A stretch of DNA of 64,000 bases from Whitmania pigra. Its lineage: Eukaryota > Annelida > Clitellata > Hirudinida > Haemopidae. Below the pieces are notes generated by a model. That model made no database searches. It had not been told where the DNA came from and saw nothing but the letters and a program-made list of their open reading frames with translations. Positions 53,955 to 64,000 of this stretch are shown here, one piece after another. The DNA lies in contig JAJTWR010000266.1 of assembly GCA_021613335.1 (NCBI GenBank), forward strand, positions 191,001-255,000. Direction: 5' to 3'. A program made the position numbers and the translations under genes. The number at the start of each line of letters is the position of its first letter. The stretch's first letter is position 1.

Positions 53955-56466
53955 TAATAATAATAATAAATAATCTGGTGACCTTGAAAATCTTCCCATT
54001 TAGGGTTCCAATGTAGGCCATAATATGTTCATCTTTGATGACAGCCAACGAAGTAACAGATTCACTCCCCAGAGACATCACCATGGTGGGCTGTACGATG
54101 ACGGACTCCGTGGAAATGGGGGAATGATGGTGGAGTTTGGTGCACCTGTCCTTTTGTACGTCAATCATATTCACCTGACCCTGTGGTTATGATAGTAATG
54201 CTAGAGTTGAGTTTGAAAAATTTGATAATGATGCAGATGTGAGAGAATTGTTGAAATTATTATTGTTGTTGTTGTTGTTGAAATAAGTGGCAAGAATATT
54301 ATTTTAATTTAAACCGAATGCTCTAAAACTTTTTACTGTTGTTGGCTCGCTTCGTGATCGTTAAACGTAACTTTAAAATCGTTAATAATGCGAGATTGAA
54401 GCAGCACTTGATGCAATTATTTCTTTGCAACAATCAATTCGAGATGCTCTTAGCATCCTATCCTGTTTGCCATAAAAATATCTTCAGGACCATCTAGATG
54501 GCTTACAAATTAACTTTTATTGTTATTATTACTAATATTAATATCAATTATTTAAATCAGTTTTAAAAGTTTATTAATAAATTCTGCAATAAATTAATTA
54601 ACTTACAAATTAATGAAAACAATTTGCCATAAACAACAATTATCTAATTAATTACTTCTCAGTGATTACTACCTGAGATGAAGGAAACGAGGAAAAGTAG
54701 ATTCTTTCGTTGACGTTGGAACCCGAAACAGTTTTGCTGATGACATCTCTCGCGGCCGCCTCTACGTTCGACATGTCGTAGACGCAGAGGACTGATGCCT
54801 TCTATAAGAAATCAAACATTTTATGAGTCGCTTAATCAAATTTGCATGAATAAATAATCAAATGAAAATTAATCATAAAATAATAAATAAGTAAATCGGA
54901 CAATAAATTCATCAAAATCAAACATTGGAACCCTCCAAACGACCTTGTTGCGACTTTGAGTGAATGCAGCAAAAATTAATCCATGGTTGCCAAAAAATGA
55001 ACTTCCGTCGGTGCTTTCCGATTGGTCGACGACCGGTGGCAGAAACTTCACCTGAAGAAGCTCGTCAAAGTCTTGGTTGCGAATGCTGCATTGTTAATAC
55101 TTGGTTTGAATTGTTAATTCATGGTGTGAATTATAGTTTGACATAAAGAATGGTTAATGCATGGAGTGAATTACAGGCTGGCACGGTGAATTTATGGTTA
55201 TTCAGAAGATGGATCATGACGGTTCTGCCAAGACAAGATTCAAATTTGGACCATCTTCTCGAGAAATGGTGTTTGCAATGACTACACCACAACAATTGTA
55301 AATAATTGGATGTTGATGTTTTCAATGGTTACATCACTTTAATCGTAAATAACACTTCAAATTCAACAATTGAATGTTTGCATTTGAAAAGACCTGGCAT
55401 AGGTGTTGTTAGCTTCTCCCTTGCAAACCAATTTAAACTCGACAAACGAGTCTGGTATGTCGTTGCATATCCTCGCTACGTAAGTGCCTTTGTTGTTCTG
55501 AAAATGATGATGACGAATTGTGTTACTACGATGAAGTGTGCTACGATAATATCATGCCACCACACTGGTTTTGATGACGATCAGTGAATGTCATCATCAT
55601 TAAGAATGGTGCTTGTGAACTATTACTATTTATTAATAAGAAGTCTTCAAAAAAATGCTATAATTATTACTGGATGCTATTTCCAAGTATTGCTCAGTGA
55701 TGATGATGATAATGATGTCATTGATGATAATATGGTTATTATTTAACTTTTAAAAATAATAATAATAATGAATGACAAACAAATTTTTTTCTTGTTTTCA
55801 AATATATATATTTCAAATGTAATGTTTTGAAGTAATAATAAGGATAACAATGTTACATTTCATCGTTATCATTTAAAGCATGTTTGTTATGAAGTCTAAC
55901 CTTCCTCGTCTGATTGGAGAAGAAATAGGTGATGCCGTTGTGACTGAAGCCACCTTTGAAATCGACGGTCACGTGGTTCTTGAGGTTAGCCGAGAGTTCG
56001 TAGGTCGTTTGTTTGGAGCCTAGGGTATTCCAGCCTTCAATGAAGTGAAACTGAAACAATAACAACGATGTTACTGGTTTTAAGTTGTTTGTGCCAAGTT
56101 TTTAAAACTGCTAATGGCTAATAAATAGCTTGTTATTATAATAATTATTGGCATCGTGTAGTATTCTTCGCCTCATTATAAAAATGTTAATTTTGTATTC
56201 AGTTTTCGATTTAAAGCATTGAAAAAACAAGTGTCTATAATTATTCGAGAGATCATCATCATCATCAATCCTCCATCATTAAAGTTGACTTCATAGCATC
56301 ATCGCCATTCTAATTGCTCCTCCCCCTACGAATAATTACTCTTAAATACCTGAGAAGCAAATTATTAACAAGGATGAACAACAGGATGGCGTTTGATTTC
56401 ACGACGCTCAAAAGCCATGGTAACCACAACAACAACCACAACCACAACAACCACAACGACAGCAAC

Positions 56467-56500
<34 letters not shown>

Positions 56501-58114
56501 GCCTTCACTAATTCATCAATAATTAAATTGTAAATAAAGTGAATTAATAAAAATAGAAATAAAAATAAACTCAAAGCAAACAATCCAGGCAAAATCATTG
56601 CCAAGTAATAACAATGTAGTGAAGATTACAACCAATTGCAGATCGGCCATCTTAATGAGGCATCATTTGCATGCAAATGAATGCAGTTAATATTAATGAG
56701 TTCTATTCATTAATTCAAGTGGATATCTTATGGATAATCGTTTGGATAAGTAGGAGACGTGACAATGCCTATTGTGATTACTGATGACATCGGTTTATGT
56801 TGAATCATCATCTAATGAATAATCATTAATGACGATGGCATTTCCTTACATAAGGTTCGATAAAAGCTCAACAATTTAAATAACAAAATAAATAAAATAA
56901 AGGCTAAAAGGTGCAAAACCATTGAAGTTTTAAGACACATTAAAGACATTCTTGAAAACTTACTAAATAAATGAAATACAAAATCATTTGGAAATCACTT
57001 GAGTAGATTAATTTCATGAATTTTTTGATTAAATTGATTTTAATCAACATTTGCAACATCAATAACATGCACAGGGATATGTGTTTGGATCTTAACTTTT
57101 CATTACTTAAAATCCATCATTTACACTTATTACTTGTAATGTATTACTTATAATCCATTATTTATATTTATTACTTACAATCCATTACAACTACCTGAGC
57201 AGATGTAGCTACACTCGAAGCGATGGCCTGAGAGAAAGGTGGTGGAAATAACTTTAAAGAAATTCTAATTTTGTTAATTTGCATAAAGGTTAAATAATAA
57301 TTAATTATTAAATTTTAAAATCTTGAATAATTCACAATCGTCCGTCCTCACCACTTTCTCGCCGTTGTTGGATTTGTAAGACGTCGCAACAATCAGGTTG
57401 TCCTTCGATCCCGAACCGAAAAATCCAAAACTCTGCGAAAATCGATCGACGGACACCGAATTGTAACCGACGGGATTCGTCTGCTCCTTGAGCGGGTTGG
57501 AAAACAGGCGAACGCATTGGCCCTGGAAGTGTGGAGAATTGTTTTTTAATTCTTTTTACGTGACTTTCGTGGAGATGTTTTTAGGAAATGGGAGCTAATG
57601 GTCTTTTTACGTTTGCATGTAACGATCACTAAGAACGATAACATAACAATAGAATTTCAAAGACTTTAGTTATAAATTCTAAGCATAATTCAAAAACCAC
57701 GGAATAACGGATCACCTTCCTTGCAGTTCCGCAGACAATTAAGATGTTTTTGTGAGGCACCAGAAGTTGTATGTAATCGTAGAGGTCCACGTCGCAATCC
57801 TCGTTGTTGATGCATTCTTCCGGCTTGCTGTCCAGCTGGGACTTGTAACTGTCGGACACGTTTTCGAGGCTTTCGAAGGAGAGCGCGTAAACCCTGTTCA
57901 CGGCCCCCACGAAGATGTAATTGGTGGAGTAATCGTAGACCATCGTCCTGAGCAACATCCTCCTGTTTGCCCACTCATTTTCTCCGAGGGTTTCGTAGAA
58001 CCTGTTCGTCACTTGGTTTCTTTCTGTGGCAGACGTGATGCTCAAAAATAATTGCAGGAGAAAAAAGACTTTTAAGATGTTGCCAAAGTCAATGCTCGGA
58101 AGTTTTGATCTCAT
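45902..58114 (-). CDS. MET-like: Receptor tyrosine kinase: plexin-like ectodomain with MET-type kinase
   Basis: Thirty-two exons, 57716-58114 down to 45902-46091, join with matching phases into 1640 aa. Order: signal peptide (1-29); Sema domain (about 35-482); PSI1 (about 486-540, [11 protein letters not shown]); degenerate IPT-like stretch; PSI2 (about 622-675, NCNLASSCQECV); second degenerate stretch; PSI3 (about 765-815, [13 protein letters not shown]); IPT repeats ([36 protein letters not shown]; more to about 1150); membrane helix 1231-1253; kinase about 1340-1620. The kinase is complete: [22 protein letters not shown] (H1469), DFG (D1489), tandem Tyr1501/1502 and [12 protein letters not shown] as in MET. 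The tail has VNYHNQ, a possible Grb2 YxN site. MET receptors bind HGF-type ligands and drive growth and motility. The extra PSI modules are plexin-like, not MET-like. The donor of exon 12 is ambiguous by one codon. Confidence 0.92.
46091..46237 (-). repeat. 49-bp repeat, three copies, carrying a 3' splice site
   Basis: Three direct copies of a 49-base unit immediately upstream (in gene sense) of the last exon of the receptor kinase. On the minus strand each copy contains a branch-point-like CTAAC followed by CTCGTGCCTCAG (GCTTCAG in the most upstream copy). The copy touching the exon supplies its acceptor. Confidence 0.9.
47761..47805 (+). repeat. Partial copy of the SINE at 4.3 kb
   Basis: GCCTCTGATGCCATGCATAT followed by GGCGCTATATAAATGAAGG matches the 3' part of the SINE at 4244-4447 with a few changes. 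It is a 3' fragment in an intron of the receptor kinase, oriented opposite to the first copy. A 26-base poly-A tract (47858-47883) lies about 50 bases downstream. Confidence 0.8.
50262..50296. repeat. (AAT)n microsatellite in receptor kinase intron
   Basis: About 11 AAT units just upstream, in gene sense, of the exon starting at 50227. Confidence 0.85.
53909..53970. repeat. (AAT)n microsatellite in receptor kinase intron
   Basis: About 20 AAT units with one interruption, close to the donor of the exon ending at 53983. Confidence 0.9.
56420..56506. repeat. Imperfect (AAC)n tract in receptor kinase intron
   Basis: AAC/CACAAC repeats with interruptions, within the long intron between exons 57195-57227 and 55901-56050. 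Confidence 0.85.
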
Positions 58115-58815
58115 GACAGAATCAAGAAAGTGACTGATGCCTCGCGTCCAACTTGAATTTTCCTTAACGTACGACGTATTTATTTTAAGTATTGTTCAAA
58201 TCTTTCCGGTTTAATATTACAACAAATCTTTTTTAATTCACTTCTACTATGAATCCACAAATAGTTAACAAATAATATAAATTATTCCTAAAACAATGTT
58301 TAATTTACAAACAATGTTTAGCAAATAGTCATCGCTTTATGGTCCGCTTCTTTAGTTTACAGTTGCACGATTTTACTCATCCGCAGTGCTTTTGAAAGCC
58401 GGACACAAAATGTTTTGATTGCGCATCCTCAAGGTAAATTTAGGTGAGCACAACTTTTGGAATCAATTTTTAAATAAACATTTAAATGTAATATAATAAT
58501 TTTAGCACAATAATAATTTTAAATTAAGTAATTAAGAAACACGTTAACCTTACTCGCAAGAAGCATTGAAAAGCTTCTATCGTAAAAGTATCACCATAGT
58601 TTTCTACTTAATTAAATAAAGCAATTTTTATTACTTGACTTAATTCATTTTTAAAAGAATCTGCGAAATGACGTTTCAACGATAGATGACGCAGTGAAAC
58701 ATAACAACTTCAAAATCATTCCAATTCCTTCTAAACAAATCAAGCAAAGTATTAGGCGGAAAAAATTTTCTTTAGACTTCATCTAGAATATTTTGACGTA
58801 AAAGACGAAATAAGT

Positions 58816-60165
58816 CATGTCGGCCTCCCGCCAAAAGGAAATTGAATGTCTCAAGCAGGTACATCGCTTGCAAATTTTAGCCCTGAGACTGTCTAATTTC
58901 ACTCGATTTAACTGAATATTTTAATCCGAGGTTCCCGTCGCAATCCTCGTTGTTGATAGAATTACTCTTTAATAAATGTGAATTCTATTTAGTCAATTAC
59001 TCTTTAATAAACGATAGTTCTATTTAGTCAATTACTCGGGTTGCTTATTAATTCATTCTGCAAAACAAGATGTCCGCTCAGAAAAACTTTCTAGCTTCAA
59101 AAGCTGGTTTGTGCTTGATAATCTTATTTAAAATTAAATCCTCCGCGCATATTTTTAGGAAATCAACTGCCTCAGAGAGAAGCGAAAATGCCTCTGCGAA
59201 AAAATACAGGTGCACTATTATTTATTTATCAAAGTTTTCTGATCTGAAAATTTAGCAAGAAATACAATGAAATACATTGTTGTTAGACTACAAAAACAGG
59301 CGGTTTCCTTACAAAACAAAAGCCATTTTGTTTTTTGTGTTGCCTCCAACATCCTCATCATCATTAACTTCGCTAGCTCCAACAACACCTTGCACATCCT
59401 CATCACTACATCTTCATCTTCATCTTCACTAACTTCAGCAACTGCAAAACCTGCGAGACCAGCTCAAGGCCAAGGCCTGTGACGTGTGCAAAGAGAACGA
59501 GAGTCTCAACCAGGAATTTGAGGAGCTGAGATGCGAGAACAAATGTCTCAAGTGCAAGATCAAGGAGCTCGAGGAAGAGGCAGCCTGTCTCAAGACCATT
59601 GCTGACAACATCCGCCAAAAGGTTGGTGTCAATTGGTCCTAACTCTAATCCTTTTTCTTTAATACTGAATAATACTGACTTTAGTTACTTTAATCCTTAA
59701 CTGCGGCCTAGCTGTAGAGGTGATTAATATCTGCACGAGGTCTATTTCTCGTTGGGATTATGTAATCTTATAATGCATTATATCATAATATTATATTATA
59801 TTATCCCATATGATGTAGCATTACATATTAGAATGCTATAATCAGTAACGTAGTTAAATGGAAATCAATCCATTAGTCTAGTTACTTATGTGATGAGACC
59901 CTATTCGATGTATGGAAGCTTATTAAGTAGTACATCATTCATACGTATGTCTGCTAAATGGTTATTAGTGATTATTGGTCATTACTGCTAAAAATAATCT
60001 CAAAGCTGTGATTGGTTATTAAACTGTACAACCATTTGTATCCACAATCTTAATAAATTAATTTTTTAGAGTTTCTTTAATAGATCATGATAAATACTAA
60101 TAATAACTAAATCAATTTAATAACTGTTTAAATATTACTTTCTTCTTCAGCTATCCTGCATCTAA
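58816..60165 (+). CDS. 79-aa Cys-rich coiled-coil protein
   Basis: Three exons: 58816-58857 (ATG), 59439-59621 and 60151-60165 (stop), all phase 0 with clean acceptors (CTAACTTCAG, CTTCTTCAG). The protein is one long charged helix with heptad Leu spacing and clustered cysteines (CDVCKENESLNQEF, CENKCLKCKIKELEEE), ending KLSCI. The GC-rich middle exon stands out from its AT-rich surroundings, as expected of coding DNA. It starts about 700 bases from the receptor kinase start, head to head. I do not recognise it; small cytoskeletal or sperm coiled-coil proteins look similar in composition. Confidence 0.65.
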
Positions 60166-60631
60166 CGGACGGATGGCCTTCTGAATTCGATATACAGACC
60201 TTTGCGGGCAGATTGGCAATGGATTGGAGACAACAAAGTTCATAACGATTATCGTGATCAAAACAACAGAACAACTATTTTAACTGCTCAAATGTCGTTT
60301 TAGTGAATCAATAAAATATTACTTTTGTTCTGAGAGTAGATTGCAAGTAATTTATTAAATCTTAAAAATATTAAAAAGATGCAATTTTGGGCAAAGGTCG
60401 CATATTTTATGGCGTCTCGAGATAAAAAAAAAAAGTTATTTCAAAGAGATTGAGTTTCTCAAACATCATTCTATTAATTTTTTATTTTGTTGACTATCGT
60501 TCACTCAACTAGGTTAAAAAATGAGGAAAATTCAGGAAAATCCAAGATGGTGACATTAGATGTGGTGATTTGAAAACTTGGTGGACTCAACTCCTTAACC
60601 CCTGTGGTTTTAATATACATCTTGGGAAATA
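60166..60631. other. Intergenic, no gene seen
   Basis: AT-rich spacer between two plus-strand genes; contains an AATAAA-like signal near 60310 that could end the coiled-coil gene. Confidence 0.5.
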
Positions 60632-61691
60632 TTGTATAAAGAGTCATTAGGCGGAGAGGTACAAAGAATGTATTTTCCAATGGTTCATCGCACAGGTTTA
60701 ACGCTACGTCACATCGAACAAACAGAACCTAACATCAACAACAATCTTTACATGAACCTTTCCTCTTGCATCAGAAACACTTCGCAACTATCTCGCATCA
60801 CAACATCAAAAAAAAAAATGAAGCTTCTATCAGGCAGTTACTTAGATGCAGCTTATGTGGCCATCGCGATCATCTCATACATGGATTCCAATCTGGAAGC
60901 TAAAAGTGTTTGCACCAATATCCACCTGTCTTCGATAAAACCTTGTAGATCAGCTTTACCGATGCTCAGGATTCCACAATACGGCCACTGTAACAATGTC
61001 ATCCAGAGAAAAGACTTTTATGTTCTAGCGTTGCCCCAGATTTACTACCATGAAGCTGGACACGACATACCTGGCTGTTTTCCTAGTGGTTAGTTAGCCA
61101 TTTCACAGTGGCTTGACTGAATGATTGAAGATGACGTTTGACCCAAGTTGAAAACTGAAACATGTTTCATTAGTAAGAAATTCAGAATTTAATGATTTTT
61201 CAGAAAAAAATTATTATCTCCTCTACGTCTACGCCATTCATCCTTTGAAGCAGAGATTGAGAAGATCTCTGTCTCTTATCCTCAACATCAAGGGCGAAGG
61301 TCTTCAGGATGGTCAAGTGACCTCAGGTTTCACGGTCTACCTGGAGAAGTTCCCTCGCTCTGCCAGGTTTGTTTTCCTTCTGTTCAGACAACCGCACAAA
61401 CTGGATTTGATGGAATTGGCAAAGTCGGCAAATGTTTACGATTTGCATGACGTCTTAACCACGTTCAGCATGTGCAATTGCATGGTAGCCTTGACCCAAT
61501 TTGTGTCCTTGGATGCAGCCCTTTACATGAAAGTTTCCTCGATGAATGAAACCCATCTAACTCCGGAATACCTGGATTATCCTATGGTGAGGTATTCCGA
61601 CTCGCACAGAATTTTTTCCGCTTTCAATTTTGCCGTATCGTTTCAATTCGTCACGATAAAGGCTTGGAGATGGTCTCTGCATTTGTCATAA
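60632..61691 (+). CDS. Orphan two-exon protein, about 314 aa
   Basis: Exons 60632-61088 and 61204-61691 splice in phase 1 (donor GTTAGT, acceptor TTTTTCAG) and stay open throughout. Exon 1 includes YVAIAIISYMDSNLEA and YVLALPQIYYHEAGHDIPGC. Exon 2 has LYVYAIHPLKQRLRRSLSL and TVYLEKFPRSARFVFLLF. The composition is globular, with scattered cysteines and no clear signal peptide or membrane helix. An A11 run inside exon 1 (about 60808-60818) makes the extreme N-terminus uncertain; the next ATG (60819, MKLLSG) may be the true start or the site of a sequencing error. Family not recognised. Confidence 0.6.
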
Positions 61692-62715
61692 TCTCCGATC
61701 ACAAATTGGTTTCTAAGATTGATGAAGGAACCAACGACCCATAGTGATTTTTCAAGCGATGCTTTCGACTGACCAAGTACTTTCGCTTCGAAAAAAGAAA
61801 ATAATAATAATAATATTAATAATATTAATAACAATACTAATAATAAAAATTTAACGATTTCAACTTGACCGCCAAAAAAGGAAAAATTCTGCATTAAGTG
61901 TTTTGTTTTCTAGGAGTTTTCGCTAAAATCTCATTTCATGTAAACTTCATGTGTACATTCAACAAATATTTTTATTAAAAAAAAACCTATGTAAAATAAT
62001 TCGCAATCCAAATAGATTCCAAATAAAATGTGATTAAGAGCAATTTTGTAGAGGAATTGGTAGAAAATCAAATTCGAACAACAGCACATAGAGAGAGACC
62101 AGCGGCGAAACATCAACATAATACACAACCCTGCCCTTTAGAGACATAATACGTATTACATATGACTAAACAACTGATTTGACTAATAATTAATTGTAAT
62201 AATAATAACCGTACTTAGTTTTCTAAAATTATTTAAAAATTATTAATTATTAAGTAAATTAATTATTATTGCTTGCTGAGGCAGAGTATGCTCAAATACG
62301 AGATATGTTGGAAAGGTTCAGCAATGAAACTATAAACGAGCAATTTCTTATTTGTAAAATAAGAATATTGAATATAGAAAGTTTTTGACTGACAAATATT
62401 CATATCGTTGCATTAAATATCACTCTATTTCACTTCCAATTTAAAAAAAATTAATTATAAAAAAAGTCAGCACTAATAATCCGTAGTGTAATAATCCGCT
62501 AAAGTAATATAATTATAATTTAATATTATTAAACGTAATTATTACGATAATAGTAAAAACATCTTTAAGACCAATTATCTCTAAATTCTAAAGAATAAAT
62601 GGATGCCCAGAAAGAAATCATTGATCAAGGATCTCGTCGTCAAGTTAGCTTTTCAATTTCGACAAATTTTCAAACAATTTAAAATAAAAGAAAGTGAAAT
62701 GTACGAGAAATCGAA
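61692..62715. other. Convergent intergenic region
   Basis: Between the orphan gene stop (plus) and the glutamate receptor stop (minus). AT-rich with a short (AAT)n near 61800-61850. No gene seen. Confidence 0.5.
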
Positions 62716-64000
62716 TCAAAATATATTAGTTTGTCTTCGCCATGTTGGATAAGAATCGCCTTTTGACTTTTGCGTGCTGGCGTTAGTACCAGCCGCCCTG
62801 TCTCTCCTACGGCTGTGTTGCTTGTGACGGTGATGATGGTGATGATGGTGAGGGTGATGATGGTGATGATGTCTCTGGTGAAGACCCTGGGATGTGGAAG
62901 ATTCCTGGAGCTCTGGCATCGTCGAGGCCGTGGCCAGTGTGAGATCAGTGGATGGTGTGGCAGTCAGAGCGGTCGATTCCGAGACGACGTTGAAGGACAT
63001 CGACTGATCGAATGTCGGAGGCGAAGAACCCGGAACAACGTCCCTCGTGTCCGTCTGGGGCAGAGATTGCTCGTGGCTTGAAAGGCGAAGAGAAGCGTGA
63101 TGCGGATGATGATTTTCCTGGGGGTATTAATTAATTAATTAGTAGATTAATTAACTAATCGGCCAGTCGATTTTTATTCAGCCTGTTTTTATTTTGTTAG
63201 CAACTTAAAAGCAACTTCATGTAAACTTACAAGTCAAGTCGATCAAAAGCAAAGTATCTCTGTCTAAACCGCTTTTGTTACTGTTGAACTTAGTTTACAC
63301 TAAGGAAGGACTATATTAATTACTACATAATTACTACATAAATACTACTTTAATTACTACATAATTACTGTTGAAGTTGTGAAAAGTAAAACAAAGTAAC
63401 AAAGAACCCCACATTTTTAACTGAGCGAACCCTTTCCTCAGTTCTGTAGAAGTTGTTGCATCTTTTCCTCTTCCTCCTGAATATCGCCCAAAACACATTT
63501 GAGATCCACAGACAACAAAATACGGCCGCGAACCCTCCGAACATTTGAAGATTTGCCTTGCCAATGAAGGGATCGCTTTTGTCTTTTGGACTATCCACGG
63601 AACAGGGCGCAGTCCACAATTCCCATCTGAAACGTGATAAATTCAAGGAGGCTAAAAGGCTTTAGAATGTTCGTATGCTAATTTTTTTTTAGAAAGGAAT
63701 CATTTTGGCGTGAATTTAAATCGGTTGCTGATTAAAGAAAAAAAAACACGTTAACTCCTAAAAAAATAGGAACAATGCAGCGATTAAAAATTTTCCGAAG
63801 ACATTAAATTTGTTGCAAGCAGACATGAATAAAAATGAAACTGAATATATAGAATCAAAAGAATAAATCTATTTTTTTAGATTATTTAAATTTTTTATAT
63901 TTTACCTCCTTTCAAGTCTTTCCAAGATTCCTTGTTCTTTCAATCTGAGAATCCCGGCGTTGAGCTCGTTTCTCAACGACGTTCCCTGTGGAAGAGCGAT
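62716..64000 (-). CDS. GRI-like: Ionotropic glutamate receptor, C-terminal part
   Basis: Three exons, the first cut by the window edge: 63906-64000, about 63422-63626 and 62716-63117, phase-consistent. The first reads ALPQGTSLRNELNAGILRLK, the end of the S2 ligand-binding lobe, typical of iGluRs. The second gives LERRWELW, then the last membrane helix M4 (MFGGFAAVFCCLWISNVFW) and a basic stop-transfer stretch. The last exon encodes a cytosolic tail rich in His ([14 protein letters not shown]) and Ser/Thr. iGluRs are glutamate-gated cation channels; subtype cannot be fixed from this part. The donor of the second exon is weak and placed by phase only. Confidence 0.85.

Noticed and set aside
55306..55587. 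Plus-strand open frame of 93 codons
   Set aside because: Antisense shadow of a Sema-domain exon (55394-55497) of the receptor kinase.

Overview
The window is animal nuclear DNA. It is AT-rich, genes are split by many GT-AG introns, and there is abundant (AAT)n, (CAT)n and minisatellite DNA, TTAGGG-type telomeric motifs and a tRNA-headed SINE. Gene content includes a MET-type receptor tyrosine kinase, arrestin, PRKX-type PKA, PPT1, HSP70, an RNF13-type E3 and an ionotropic glutamate receptor. MET-type kinases are missing from the fly and nematode models, so a non-ecdysozoan invertebrate is likely. An annelid or mollusc-like lophotrochozoan is my best guess (inference only). All gene models were spliced by eye: I looked for acceptor and donor sites and required the reading frame to stay open across every junction.

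Layout. 0.2-0.8 kb: 3' end of an unrecognised plus-strand gene. 1.4-9.8 kb: four tandem minus-strand paralogues with two SAM-like helical modules, a charged FPxEYxEH hinge and a hydrophobic tail. 10.7-11.4 kb: a small orphan helical gene, head to head with the last paralogue. 12.8-15.4 kb: PA-TM-RING E3 ligase (RNF13-like, minus). 17.7-19.5 kb: B-box protein without a full RING (minus). 20.1-22.8 kb: cytosolic HSP70 with four introns (minus), sharing a 294-bp intergenic region with PPT1 (23.1-25.7 kb, plus). 26.6-30.5 kb: arrestin (plus). 31.3-34.6 kb: PRKX/PKA-like kinase (minus). 35.9-38.8 kb: Ser-rich orphan (minus). 39.7-43.6 kb: secreted EGF-type protein (minus, 5' end not found). 45.9-58.1 kb: a 32-exon receptor tyrosine kinase (minus). 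58.8-60.2 kb: tiny Cys-rich coiled-coil gene (plus). 60.6-61.7 kb: orphan gene (plus). 62.7-64.0 kb: C-terminal end of an ionotropic glutamate receptor (minus), running off the right edge.

Two items stand out. First, the receptor kinase has a plexin-style ectodomain (Sema, three PSI modules separated by degenerate IPT-like stretches, then an IPT series) joined to a complete MET-type kinase, in one phase-consistent 1640-aa model. Second, the four-gene SAM-like family appears to have arisen by exon duplication within a gene followed by tandem gene duplication. Housekeeping, signalling and membrane genes are mixed and I see no operon-like logic; the only shared regulation the layout suggests is at head-to-head pairs such as HSP70/PPT1.
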